DNA of 64,000 nt from Podocnemis expansa (Eukaryota > Chordata > Testudines > Podocnemididae): positions 1,014,003-1,078,002 of the forward strand of contig ML682232.1 of assembly GCA_007922195.1 (NCBI GenBank). The letters are read 5' to 3'. Under the pieces are notes generated by a model. That model was not told the DNA's origin and made no database searches. It was given only the letters and a program-made list of their open reading frames with translations. Shown here in pieces: positions 45,688-59,481 of the stretch. The position numbers and the translations under genes are program-made. The number at the start of each line of letters is the position of its first letter. Position 1 is the first letter of the stretch.

Positions 45688-46050
45688 CAGGGGTGTCGCT
45701 GCCCCAGGAAGGGATCCAGGACACAGCCCCAGGCCATGCCCCCTGGCCAGGAACAGGGCTGGAAGCCGCCGCAGGCAACTGGGCCCGCATCCCCAGCCGG
45801 GGACAGGGCCAGAAGCAGCTGCAGGTGGCTGGGCCCCGGAATCCCGGCTGGGGATGGGGCCAGGAGTGGCCTCCACAGTTGAGCCCCGGATCCCCAGCTA
45901 GGGACAGGGCTGCCGCAGCCGCGGGCGGCTGGGCCCCGGATCTCCGGCCCATTGGGCCAGAGCCTGGGGGGGGCGGGGCGCCAGACCCGGGGCACCGACA
46001 CTGGGATTCGGGGCACGTGCCCAAGGTGCCCAGCACCAGTGACGCCCCTG
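45688..46050. mobile_element. 363-bp hAT MITE nested in CR1
   Basis: It begins CAGGGGTGTCGCTG and ends CAGTGACGCCCCTG; the ends are inverted repeats with two mismatches. The flanks attctaag (45680-45687) and attttaag (46051-46058) match at 7 of 8 positions. CR1 homology stops and resumes exactly at these points. The interior is strongly G+C-rich with repeated GGCTGGGCCCCGGATC-type units. The open frames of 130-157 codons spanning it are not genes. Confidence 0.92.
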
Positions 46051-46794
46051 ATTTTAAGCAGTCAACTTTGTACTTAACCATCTCCAGTCATTTTGTATCA
46101 TCTGCAAAAACTTTGCAACCTCACTGTTTACTCCTTTTACCAGGTCATTTAAGAAACAAATGTTGAAACAGCACCAAAACCAATACAGATCTCTGGGGTA
46201 CATTCTATTCATCTTTTTGCTGTGAAAACTGGTCACTTATTCCTATCCTTTGTTCCCTATTTTTTTAACCAGTTACTGATTCATGAGGGGACCTTACCTT
46301 TTATCCCATGACTACTTATTATCAGATCCTGGTGATTTCTTACTGTTTACCAATTTCTTCCTAAAGTTTTTCTTTCAATATCTTGAACAGGGACAGCTCC
46401 TCAGATTTCTCTCCTTAAAAAGCACATACATACACACACAGCGCCTAGGAATATTTCTCATAACGTCTGCAAAGAAGTCTGATGTAATTTAGTTTCTCTA
46501 CAACAGCCTTGTCTTCCTTGACTGTTCCTTCTGCACTTCAATCATTCAGTGGCCCCACTGATTTTTTGGCAGGCTTCTTGCTTCTGATGTTCTTTAAGAA
46601 GAACTGATGATAATTTGTCTATTTTGCTAGTTGCTCTTCAATTATTTTTGTCTCGTCTAATTATACTTTTATACTTGACTAGACAGAGTTTATGCTTCTT
46701 CCTATTTTCCTCAATATGATTTGACTTTAGATTTCTTAAAGATATCTATTTGTCTTTACCCTATTGTTTAGTTATTGTGGCATTTTTATTATTA

Positions 46795-47060
46795 TTATTA
46801 AGGATCTGGCACATAGCAGGTGTAGCCACATGTAAATGTAGCCACATGATGTCCTGAAACCTGCCTCCCCACTAGGAAGAATTCTCTAGCCCTATCACCC
46901 TGCTAGGAATTGGGGGTAGCAGAGAAGCTCTAAGCACTACACACCAGTCTGGTAAGCAGAGAATGGGAGGTGTACATCAGTACAGGGGCTACCACAAGCT
47001 GCACTTTAACTGTACACATGCTACATGCAAGCACACAAGCTACAGTTTGGCAACCCTATC
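46795..47060. other. insertion of unknown type within CR1
   Basis: CR1 homology ends near GTGGCATTTTTATTATTATT and resumes at ATACAATTTGAGGCACTATT. The intervening sequence (GGATCTGGCACATAGCAGG ... GTTTGGCAACC) matches no family I know. It is richer in G+C than its flanks. Confidence 0.5.
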
Positions 47061-47230
47061 ATACAATTTGAGGCACTATTATGATAAAGTTTGCTTGCAG
47101 GCATTTCAGTCTTACAACTTTTCTTTTTAATTTCCATTTAACCAGATTTCTCTTTTCTGGATAGTTTCCTTTTTTGAAACTAAATACTTCTCTGGTCTGT
47201 CTCTTATTTTCACTCCTAAAGAAATGTCAT

Positions 47231-50200
47231 GAACAATAGTTCTAAGACATTATTTGGTAGAACTTAAAAAAATAAAAATAAAGAAAAATGGGATGCAGCT
47301 AAAGGACTATTCAATGTTGGTTTTCATGTCTGCACCCATTTTTTTTAAAACAAATTTATAGAAATGTATTAGAACAACAAATCTGTGTGACCTGAATTTA
47401 TTTTTATTGTTTAGGGTTTTTTTAACTAATGTTATTAGCAAGCACTTGAGTAAATATAGCAAAAATCTTAAAAGTTAAAGATTATGAAGTATTTTGGAAA
47501 TAGTCAATGGAAGCTGCTAAATTATTTTTGTAGTATAAAATTACTAATGTATCATAACTACAAGTACAAACCTCACCAGATATCAACATGCCCTGCTTTC
47601 TGACAGAGTAGCCTAACAGCAATAAACAGACTAATATCTGACCCCTCTATTTTAGCCTTGAGCATCTATGCATGATTTTCATTAAAAGAAAACTTCAGTT
47701 ATTTTGTAATGCAAAACTGCTTTATTGACGGTAACAGTAAATACATTCTGCACGATTAAAAATTAGTACTTGAATTGCAATGACTTTTAGTTCTAAGCAT
47801 TAATATCAACCATTAGGTTTTAAAGAAATCCCCCTAAGAAAATTCTAGCTTCCTTAGATATTTACAAAAAGTGAATGTGCATATTTTCTTAGAAGTGTAC
47901 AGACGTTTTATACACAGCACGTATATGCACGTACACATGACAAGAGCCCATTTGTTGAGGGGTTGCGCTCTAATGGGTATTAGCTGTACATAAATAAGCA
48001 GCCCACAAATCAAATTCTCTCTGTAACAGTACTGCAAGGTTTCCTGTTGTCCCAGACACGTCAAGAAGCAATGGATGTAGTTTAAGTAGGCTGCCACTTT
48101 ATTCACTTAAAATATATGGAACTGCCCTGCAATAAGTTGTAGAGTGCAAATCTTTATTATTTTCTTTGTTGTTTCATCCTACTTGGGGGGGGGATGTCAT
48201 CAGCCCTGCCCTTTCACAACCAACCTTCTGCTGGGAACTCATCACCCTCCCCTCATACAAGTTCAAGGAGATTAGGGGATTTGCTCCCTGCTGTACCTGA
48301 CATTAGAAGCCCCCAAACTCTCAGCCCCAGCTTCCTTAAAGCAAGCTTTCCTCTAAATCCTTTCCAAATTTTTTTTTTTATCTAATAACCATAGACTTTC
48401 TGTAACAAGTACATGCACTGAACCTTTGCCATATTTAAGATACCAAATTGTCATATTTTAACTTAACTTCCTTTCCTACATCAAGCTCCTGACCTGCTGC
48501 TGGAAAGGCAAAAACTCCACCCTGCTTTGGTCTATCCACCAATGAGGGGGAAAAAAAAATTTTTTTCCATGCCCAAAGGAAAAAGGCAACTAGAATGAGA
48601 TGCACATAAAGAAACTCAGCCACACTTTCATCCATGGAAGCAGAGAAGTGTTGCCAACCCAGTCATGATGAGTGGGTTTCTCTGGAACCATGCAGAGTAA
48701 AATACTATCAGTGCTCAAGTCTCCAAGAAGGGCAATGCCCACCACCCCATCAATCAGGTCTAGACATTTACTATCCCTTCCTGCTCCATCCAGCTACATG
48801 TCCCCCTTCCTCCACTCTACAACCATCTGTTTTCATCCAGCTTGCCAGACAAGGACCCACCACATACTGGTCAGTGAACAACAATCTGAAATACAGGATA
48901 TGTATATTTCTTTTCAGTTCTTCTGCATTGGATATGCAATCAGCCAACAATATTTCAGAAGCTCTTCCTCCTAAAATTTCTCTGTCTTCCATGGAAATCT
49001 ATATTCAATGGAACAAAGCTGATTTTATGACAAATTAAAACAAAAACAAATTCTCAGTGCAGGGGGAACAAATTGTGAAGGACTCAAAGTCAAGACAATC
49101 AGGTTAAATCAATTTGCTTCATACAATTTAAAAATACCCACAGGTTTTATCATCATTAGCTTTTCCATCTTCCTTAAAGTATACAGTCTGTCTAGCTACA
49201 TCCCAAGGGGTATTATTAAATATTCAAAATACAGGGCATGGTAGAAGTTCAGTCACATTAACACAGCCTTATTTCTTGTTTCAGTCAGAGTATATTTTGT
49301 CAAAAAAACTACTTCATTACTGAATATTTTAGACGACTTGTTACCATATCCATGATTATTAGATCATGGCCATAGGCTAGACACTGGTACATATATCCAA
49401 CTGTCAAACTGAATTTAATCTATTAACTACAGAAGATAGCTACAGACAAGGCTGTTTTCCACTTATATATCTGAAGACTACATTTTGATTTATTATTTTT
49501 TTCACCAACAGAGTTAGAGTTTGTTACTAATTGTGTTAATTGCACTTGCTTGATAGGCTTTTCATGTAATGAATGTACTGAAACACCATATACATGCACA
49601 CACAATTGAAGTAAGTAGCTGACAATGGCTCTAAAATGCAGTGTTAAACCCAAACTTAAAATTTTTCAATTTCATATTTACAGAAGGAAACCTTTTACAA
49701 TTAGGCAGCCACAGAGTAAGAATCTAAATTCAGAAATCAGAGGAATTTTAGTTAAGACATCTCAAGTATAAAAATCTAATGACAATGGAAAAAACCTAAC
49801 GCAATAAACAGAACAAACATGTGCAAGCCAATTTATATGACTACTTAGGAAAAGATCAAGTCATTTGTATTAATACTTTGAAATCCTCTGAGCTTCTTGT
49901 GGATGGAAGATTCTAAATCAGATAACACCACTTCTACAATGTAAATATGACTCAATATTTCACAGCTGAGGAAACTGAAGCACCCGACTTTTACTAAATT
50001 TGCCAGGAAGTGTGCACCAGAGCAAGGCACAAAACTTTCACCTACTGGCCCTATCCTTTAAAACACAAGATTATCCTTCATTTAAAAAAATCCCATCACT
50101 TACATTATTATATAAGGAAGATATTAATTCATGCTTCAGCTTATTTAAAATACATGAACAGCTTTTACAGTATGAGTGAGCAGCAGCATTCCCCACGCAC

Positions 50201-53200
50201 CGCACTGAACACATGCATTTTCACAGATTAACAAAGGTCTAACTGGCTTTAGAATAACAGCCAAGCAACTCACACTGATGTAAGAATTTTCCATTTGTGA
50301 GGAAAAACTGATTTTTTGTTTTTGTTTTTGGTTTTGTGTTTTGTTCTACAGCCCAAGTGCCACCTCAAAATATCTGTGACCCAGAAGCCCATAATCTGAA
50401 TCTTCTGTTGAAATTATAATTTGGTGGGAAAAGTGCTAGAGGAAAACAGTTTTAATTTTCTAAACAGCCTAAGATCACCACATCAACTGATAGAACAGAT
50501 CTGGTTATTGAAATGTCTGAATTATATACTAATCTGTCAGTTAGGTCAATGACCATTTCTACCTGCCTAAAATAAAGATGCAGTTTAACTGTCTTAGTGA
50601 AAGTGTTGATAACCATTCCAAACTTAACAATTACACTTGCAATGGTGCACCACAATATTATTAGAAATTGAACACTGCTTGCAGCGAAGTACATAACATG
50701 TTTTACCACAGCCACCTAACATTTATAATTTTACACAGAAGAACGACCAACATGTGATTTGTGAAACCCTTGTTAGCAGTCATATTTACCACAACTATAA
50801 CTTTAAACTTAGAATCAGCTTGTTTTGTCAAAACATACTTGGCTATTTAATCAGTAACACTGCCCTGATTTCACAATTGTCGCTACGACTTCACGGCCAA
50901 AAGCTGGACATCAAAACATGCAAAGAATGAGTTTAGTTAAGGTTTTGACTCACAAAAGGAATGGATCACCAGAATCTATAGGAATGCTAGGCACTAACTT
51001 CTGTCTAATTTCAAATTTTAAAGTAGCATCTATCCTATATTTTATTTACAGTCTCAGGGTTTTCCTAACCATATTTTAACCATCAAAATACCTGTGAAAA
51101 ATTTTGTGGGTTTCAATTTTAAGGTAAAACAAAAAGCTATACATTACCAAACACACTTTGTTGAAACTGAGCATCCTGTGGGTATTGTCTTATTAGCTGT
51201 TCATCTTACAATGCCCTAATAATTTGTGAGCAACAGAAACAGGAATAAATTTGTGTACTGCACAGAAGTATTTTAAAAGGTTTATTCATTTAGCAATATA
51301 CTACTAGGCTTCCATATATATTCAGTTTCATACACTGTACTTACAACTGAGAGATGGGCTCTTCCTTAAAATTGAATCATTTAAAGGGTCTCTGTTTTTG
51401 TCCAAATCTTGGAAACAGGATTTGTTACGCGAGTAGTCAAAAGTAAAGGTGTACTTTAGGTTTTCAGTTATGAAATTTAATGATCTTCTGACCCCTGAAC
51501 CTGTAATGGCTGAAGCAAAATGGGACCATTCAAAAGACTTAACACAGATACTTGCTAGAAAGGAAATTGCATGAGTGAGTGCATGCAGTGACCCACGACA
51601 AATTAAAGCAGTGTAAGATAAATGCACTAATCAAGCAACTCCAAACATCTTTACTGCTCTTAGCCATTTGAGAGTAACAGTTATGCCAAGCCAATATCAA
51701 TAAAATCTTTTTAGCAAACAACTGGGTACTCCCTGGTTATTCTGACAGGTCATACCCTAAAGGATCTAATTTTAATCATAAGTGACATCTTCACTTTATC
51801 TAAAGGGAGGAATGATTTTGTACTAATCATCCAAAATTATCCTGCCCCAAACTCATCCCCAGATTTCTTGCCTGCAGTTCTCACCCAAGAAGCACCTGCT
51901 AAATCCAATATCAGGTACTTTGATATTACGCAATTATCACCACACTGTGTAGCATAAAGCCATCTAATCACTCTAAGATAAAGACCACTGCATTTTTGAA
52001 AAATGGGATGGTCATTTAGGAGATTCATAAAGAAACGTAGAACCTTTCACATCTGGTTTGTTATTTCAACTGGAGTTCTGGCTAGTGCTGACTAAATAAG
52101 GTTGTTATCTGCATATATTGTGGCACATCCATCGGTGTATGCAACGTGTAACAAGTCAGAGGTCTCAGTTTGTTTCAGTGGAAAAACTGCCACAATATAC
52201 AAAGAACATCACCAAAACAATCACTATTACTACACACAGTTTCAGACAATATTAGTGAAGAGGTCAAACACTGAATTCATATAATGCAATTTTTTGTCTG
52301 TACCCTGTAAGTCTCTCTCCTAAAAGTGAATAAAGAGAAGCATACATTGTTGTTGGCGCTGAACTTGTTCAATGGATAACCAGAGGGTTTCAGTCTACAA
52401 GACCATTAACACAGCACGAAACTCACTTAAAATGTGTAAAAGGAGAAAAAAATTAAATACAAATAACTTGTGGAGTCATACATTTCCTTATTTCATATTC
52501 TCACTGCAAATCAATGATCTCCCCTTCTTCCTACTAAGTCAAATCACTGCACCAAGCTCACTCAAGCCAATAACTTGCCTATCCAAGTTAAAAACAACAG
52601 ATGAGGAATCTGCAAGTAGTAGGACGTTTAAATTGCTTAGGACAGCATTGAGATTATACTTCCTAAAGTCAAGTCCAGCTAATGCTAGTTTCCTAGTAAT
52701 ACAGATGTCACTGATATAATCAAAGTGCTATATGTTGGCCAAAGTAAGATAACTCCCCTCTGCTGCCCTCAGTACAGTAAAGTATTCATTAAAGAATTTC
52801 ACCCTTCTTTAATTCATGAAACTGAAGGACTCCTAGAAGTTTCTTCAATTCCTAATCACATTTTTTTCATCAGAACATGATGTACAAAAGCTGAGGCCAA
52901 CCAAAAAAAGTAGTGAGGGATAAGAAGTAAGAGTAACTTCTGTGCCCGCATCACTTCAACATTCTTTCTCTTAAGGGTGCTTTGGTAATCAATAAATTAC
53001 AAAATCAAGTGATCATCCAGATAGACTTGATATATTGCACAGAACTTATCAGATTCATAACTGAATATTTTCTTATTAAAATTGAAATATTTTAGCCTTG
53101 AAATTGAAATAAAAAATCTTAAATTCTGTCTTAAAGACAACAGCAATTCCAAGTTCCTCTTCATAAACAAGCAACCAGCTAATCCCTGCAGTCTACCTCG

Positions 53201-55333
53201 TATCATAGCATATGTGAAACTGCCTGTTGTATTAGTCTGAAGTACTTTTAGCTTGTGTATCCCATACTTCATCTGGGAAAAAAAAAACCAAACAAAAATA
53301 TGCACCACCACCACCCCACATACACAGTTATGTTTGCTGATAAATTAATCTCACATGCTATATCTTTTTCTCAGTGGGTACAAGACTAAATTCCTCAACA
53401 TTTAGGGAATATTTGGAACAGGGGATGTTTTTCCTCTTTAGCCATATTGATACCATATAATAAAACTAAAGTGAATCAAGTAATTCAGCTGAAGCATGGG
53501 AATACACCCTATTAAGGAAGACTGCAGAAAACTGGATTTCTTGTCCAAAGCACTATATGAGAACCATATTATTGACAGAACGTTCCAAAAAGGAAAGAGA
53601 ACCACAGACCTCTTTTTAAAGAATAAAACTATTTGAAGAGTGTTAAACACCATATATGTGTTACTCTTCACAAGGGACTGCAGTCAAGTACAACAAACTA
53701 TACATGTCAGAAAACTGAACATGCAAGAAAAACCATTACAAAAAAATAAATTAGGAACACTGATATTGTAACCTGTACACACATTTCATTTGCTATTAGT
53801 ACCTAAGTTGTTCACAGAATAAATACAAATTTTGTGCACGACTGCATCCTGAACAAGGATTCAAAACACAATTAACTTAAAAAGTAAGTTGTGCATCCTA
53901 AATTTAAATAGATATTTCTTCCCATTGCAAAACTACAGTTATGTGCTTATGCTGACAGGATACTTTCATGTCAACACACCAAGCACTTCAGGAGATTCAA
54001 CAGCTCTGCCAAGAATTCTGCCTTCAAAGGACTTCCATTGCTATGGCAACAGCATGTTCTTCAGAAACCAAGTCAGAGGCAGCCTATGACACATACGTGA
54101 AAGATGTCCAAACTCTGATTCCTCTTTGCAGCACAAGACACAGTCTATCACATACATACCAATTTTCACACACAGAAATACAAGGTATGAAGCAGACTTT
54201 GACTACAGTTCGGAAGGCACTTAGGTTATCTATAAATAAACAGCTGCATCTAGAAGACAAAATGCTATTCAAATTATAAAGAAGACAATGACAATTCCGA
54301 AGCCAATGAAAAGGAACACTATCGTTAAAGGAGAAAAAGTTTCATATAACATTTAACACATTCAACCTCTTCCCAATGCCCCACAAGCACCATTACTGAA
54401 CAAAGTACTAAACAACGTGCAGGCAATGAATTATTACCTGTTCAACACCACTGCCACCTTGACATTACAAGTTTTATTGAAGCAGGAGGAATTTTGCCCA
54501 GCACACAGAAGTCATTAAGTACTACTTCTCTTTTGTTTCTAAGAAAGCATGATGGCATATTAACATGCAAAACACCCATCAGGATTGACACACACAAGTT
54601 CTGTTTTTAGGACATCATCCAAAAGACAGCATTTCTTACTATGCACCTACTAATCATCACGCCCCTGAAGCCCCATAAGACCAGGCTTAAGACCTGATCC
54701 CACAACCTTCTAGTTCAGCAATGAGAACACTACAGATCACGCAGATACAAAATATAGGTTAAAGCAAACGTATTATAGTGCAAGGACATCAGCACTAGAC
54801 ACAGTTATTTGAATAATTAAAAATAATGAATAGCATAAAGGAAACTCATGTCACAAGTTTTTCTGATGAACTGTGCTTTAAATCTCAAGGATCAACCATA
54901 AATGACCAGCCTGTAGTTCCTCACATTAGAGGTAGTTCCTCATTTAGACCTATTTTTTCCTTGAGCTTCAAAAGATTAAGTTAATATCAAATGAGATGAA
55001 CAAGAAGGATGCACATTCTCAGCACTCAAGATAATCATGAATTTAGAGGATCAATCTATCGCTCTGTGCAAGTCCCCACTGGTTTAGAAAGCTTTAAGAC
55101 TACTTCCAGCTGTACACTGAAGAGATGCTACACTGAAGAGCAGTATCAACTATATACATAAGCAGAATTTTCTTTGAAAATATGTTTTTAAAGATTCCTA
55201 CAGATACCTTCCTACAATTCTGTGTGGCAAAAAAATCATCTTTTATGAAAACTGTTTTGTTTCCACTTAAAAGAAGTTTACCTGCAAAGATAGTAATAGC
55301 AAAGGTTTTTGCTGATTCATGAAGATTCATGAT
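47231..55333. other. long unassigned A+T-rich stretch
   Basis: No gene, RNA or repeat family is recognised over 8 kb. Open frames reach only 134 codons (48634-49038) and none has a domain or a CpG-rich start. It may be intron or intergenic DNA of great age. Confidence 0.5.
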
Positions 55334-55439
55334 TCATAGGTCTTTGTGGCTTGATTTCTGAGGACAGGGGAGAGGCCAAGGGAAATGGGTTTTCTGGTTT
55401 GGTGGTCTTGCATACCTAGCCCTCTGCAATACTGCAAGG

Positions 55440-55694
55440 ATGTCAGGTCTCATGACATCATGAAGTGCTAGGTATGTGAGACTGCACTCCACGAGACCAA
55501 GCTCTCTCCCTGAGAGAGAGAGAGAGAGGGAGAGAGAGAGAGATATTACATAGTATTCTTTTTTTTTTTTTTTTTTTTTGCATACACAGCACTTCATGAT
55601 GTCACAAGAGTGCTGTATTAATTTGATTGATGCCCCACCTGAAGTACATTTAAGCCAAATCTGGCCCACCATACCGAATGAATTTGACACCCCT
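55440..55694. repeat. inverted repeat around (GA)n and T21 tracts, ending in a hAT-like terminus
   Basis: CATGACATCATGAAGTGCTA (55451-55476 in full) and its near-complement at 55581-55605 (CACTTCATGATGTCA) flank a (GA)n tract at about 55512-55543 and 21 T at 55559-55579. On the right, GAATTTGACACCCCTAC (to 55694) looks like the end of a CAGGGGTGTCAAA-type hAT element. Its other end was not found. Confidence 0.7.
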
Positions 55695-55699
55695 ACTTT

Positions 55700-58600
55700 A
55701 TACATTCACTATAGAATACAATCATTGTGACTCCCTGCAGTAGTCAACATTATACCTGGATGTTACCTTTGGCAGGAATACGATATGAAAATGTACAAAA
55801 GCTTTTCATTACTCAAACTATCATCTTCATTAAATCACCATCTCTTCATAAAGCCTTTGATTAATTTAATATTAAAAAAGATCAAAGAGCTGCTACCCTC
55901 CTTATGGATTACTTCTCTATTACAAAAGAATGTTTGGTACGTCAAATGCAAACATTAAAGGATTAAATGATACCATTTTTGTTCTAGTTCAATTGCAATG
56001 GGCAAGAAAAAGAACTTCAAGGGAACTACTTTAAACTGTATTTTTCAAGGATTATGACACAAAATTATTATACGAGGAAACAGGAACAAGCAGAGGTGTC
56101 GCATTGAAAATCATCAAAACATTACAGTAAGAAAATATATTTGTCCTACAAGCAAAACTGCCTGGTTTCATCACTTAACAAAAAAAGCCACAGTAGTATT
56201 GGGATAGCATCAAGACTAAGATGTCTTGCTTTCAAATATGCACATTCTGCTACAGGAGACTAAAATGCTGTTAAAATTTTTTTGGAGTACGGTAAGCTTA
56301 CACACAAGTTCTATAACCACAAATTTTCCATTCTTCTCAACAAATATACACTAATATAACAAAGTCGACATATTCAGAGGTCCTGCTACAAGCCAGCCAC
56401 GTGGTTTTACAGTACTGATACTGTATTTGCAAACTTCTATACACAAGTAAGTCAAATATAAATAGCAAGGTGCAATGACTTATGCTTTGCACTTTTTAAT
56501 CAGCTACACATTTTTAGGTTTGAATGAAGAACATGATTACAAGTGAAGAGATTGTAGCTTAACTACTTTTTACCAAATTCCTTATCTATTTTTCTTATGT
56601 ATTATGCTCAGACATTCTCAGGATTGAGTTAAATCCATCGAAACTAAACTTCAGCTAATTTTATTAAATATTTTTTCCTCTGCTTTCACCCCATTCACTA
56701 GAGTATAAAATAAAAAAAAAATCTTAATTTGGCTCTTTTTAACAGATTTTAAAACTAACACTTCACACTACTACATGTAAAATAGTAAGATCCCGGAGTT
56801 ATATTTAAGACACCTATTCAAACCAAAAATTACAAGTTATAATTTCAGTCCCTAACAATTAAACGCAAAAGATATAACTGTAGAGTAATTCTTTCTAAAA
56901 GACTGTATGACGTATGCACCCACCGTTGGATACATCAACTCTCAAGTCTGGTTACAATCAGAAGAGCGATCAAAAAATGAGCATTTTCTCACATAATACA
57001 CCTGGACCCTGTCTATATAGAGCCATTTTGGCTTATGATTTGACTACTCTTTACTCCTATTAACATAGCCCATACAGCTGAGACTCAGCAAGCTAAATGC
57101 TATTCAAACTCTATCATCAGTGGGACTGTATACAAGAAAAGAATTGCTACAGAATGTATTACTGAGATGATGCTTAATACAACAAGAACCCAGCTTGACT
57201 TTCAGATTACAGGGTGAATTCGCAGGAGCTGGCAATTATAAAGAAAAATGTGATTTTTCTAACTGGCAGAAGTTTGCTCTGGAATCCAGTGAGAAACTAT
57301 GGAACCCCAAAAACATCACCTGTCAGAATACAATTGTCTCAATGCATTCTGCATTTAATTGCTTCAGTTTCTCCTCCATGCTACCACTTGCTCATCTTTA
57401 TCAGCAGGCATAAGATCAGTGCCAATTGTAACACAGACCACGCACCAGCAATGGCATTTCTACTGGTGGCTTCTTGTCTGGAATTACTCTGAACAAGTTA
57501 GGTGGATTAACAATTACACACACAAATTGAACAAAGATTTAACCAGTCTCCCTAAAATCTTAGGCTGAATAGAATGGGGAAAACTGTTCAGCTTCAATGT
57601 GAGGAGCAGCTGAAGGTCTGATCAGTTATTATTTCATTCAAAACAGGATTGTCCTGAACAAAGAGTTATGTTCCTGCATGTAAATATCATGAAACTCATT
57701 TTTTCAACTGAAGAAGGTTGTAGAACTTAGAACTACATGAACACCATGTACAGAACCAAAAATACCCAAAAATAAGCAATGTTGTAATTTTTCTGTGCTA
57801 TCCTACACTTCATAGTTTTGAGAATTCTATGCATCACTCTCACAGAATTCTACAGCTCCAGTCCTGTCCTCACTCCACCTTCAAAAAAGTATTGCTAGAA
57901 TTTCATTAACACTTCCAAAAACAGCAAGCCTACTCATTATCTGAATCAACATTAGTGCAAGTAACAAAATTGTGAACTAAGTCCTTCTACGGAATTCCCT
58001 GAAACACCTTGTAAGAACAGTGACAACTTAAAATTTATCCCCAAAAATTAACTAATGGATGCAGATATCCAGGGAGTTCAAGGCACAATGTTGAAAATAA
58101 TTTTTGCCACTTAAGACATTCTCAAACTTGCTCCTGTACGCAGAAAAATAAAAGCTAAGTCCTAACGCCTGTGCACATGTAGTAACGTGATTATCCAGTG
58201 ACAACACTGATACATTATTAAATGTAACAAAAGATTCTTTTTCTAATCTTTCTTGGTATTCAGTTAACATACTCACCAAAAACTATGCCCTCTGTTTTTT
58301 AATGTTTTATAAACAAAGCTGGGTTTGTCAATGTATGCAAAAACATAAAGCATTCATTCAAGTAATCAAATTACTAATTATCTCATCACAGAATCACTAA
58401 CAGAAACAAACCTGTCCCCCATGACTGCCAGGAAATAATGGATTGTGGCTCTCACCAAGAACCAAGACAATCCACATCTATTCAGGTTAATATAGTCAAA
58501 AAAACTAGCAACTTAGGAAGCACTCTAACAATGCACCTAGTGGTCTACCAAGCACCACCATGAGCTATGACTGATTTTTCTTAGGGAAGAGGGCAACACA

Positions 58601-59367
58601 GAAGAGGGACAACAGTTGATCCCTTCTTACCCCTGCAGTGATCATCCAATATCTTGAAAAATTAGATTGCATTTCTTATATCTCAGTAGCCATAATTTCA
58701 AACACTATAAGGTTATCCAGCCCTTTAAGAGTTAACTACAGTATTTATTGTGATCTCCTATGCTAATTAAAATTAAAGCTGTACAAAGACTCATTTGCTT
58801 TTGCTTTTCATTTACTTGACCTTTTCCTTTAACATAACAGTATAAAATGGAGGGATTAATTAAAGTTTAGTATGTGCTTCAAGAAGTGATAATTCAGGAA
58901 GCTTGAAGTTTTGGTCTCAGACAGTCTTTGTTAGTCTTAAAGAACACATTTTATTCACTAAACATATTTCTTGAAACTGAATTTTCACAGTATGACCTAT
59001 GCCCATGGAAATCTTAAAATGCTATTTTTGAGAAAAAAAGCTATTTTTATTGAGAAAGATTAGAGATATGAAAACCGTATCACCCCATCACACCTATCAT
59101 GTCACGTAGCTTCTCTGCAGTTCTTCTGAACCATCTATTAATATTCCTCCAAAACAGGATCTTTCAAAGTTAAAAAAGGTACCTAAAAACTGTATTTCAA
59201 AATTAACTACACATTGATACAAAACTGTGGGGGAAATGGGGACAAGTTAACCGCCCCCCCAGTAACAAAATAATTCTACCTTTTATAACTGGAAAATGAG
59301 CTAGCTCCCACTGTGCCAGTGCTAATGGAAATAAAATGTTTAGCACTAGAACTTTTTAGAGCTAAGC
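55700..59367. other. unassigned non-coding sequence
   Basis: A+T-rich with no gene or repeat recognised. A C-run lies near 59253-59260. Confidence 0.5.
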
Positions 59368-59481
59368 TCCAAAGGAGCAGCTGTGTTAATCTAGTTCAGC
59401 AAAACAAACAAGGAGTCCTGTGGCACTTGAATACTAACAAATGTGATAAATAAACTTATTAGCCTTTAAGTGCCACAGGAC
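59368..59481. mobile_element. second inverted pair of Penelope-family tails
   Basis: AGCTGTGTTAATCTAGTTCA and GGAGTCCTGTGGCACTTGAA (minus-oriented tail, to about 59446) are followed by TAAACTTATTAGCCTTTAAG and TGCCACAGGACT (plus-oriented tail, about 59449-59481). The order matches 24245-24460 but with shorter arms. Confidence 0.7.

Larger units (their letters stand above)
44739..47230 (-). mobile_element. CR1 LINE, long old copy with two insertions
   Basis: It begins at the 3' end with CACAAGAATGGTCATACTGA (antisense) and follows the turtle CR1 consensus through the distal domain, reverse transcriptase and a region upstream. Recognisable blocks are CAACACTGAATTTCATCTGC at 45619, TTGTATCATCTGCAAAAACT at 46092, CAGTGGCCCCACTGATTTTT at 46549 and TTGCAGGCATTTCAGTC at 47095. 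It is interrupted by a hAT element (45688-46050) and by about 270 bp of unknown sequence (about 46795-47060). Stops are frequent, so it is inactive. Confidence 0.9.

Noticed and set aside
45564..46166. Overlapping 130-157-codon frames on both strands
   Set aside because: They cross hAT/CR1 junctions and depend on low stop frequency in G+C-rich DNA.
55512..55579. LINE poly-A tail with target site
   Set aside because: The T21 run could be an antisense poly-A tail, but no LINE or SINE body adjoins it; the inverted repeat around it is the better description.
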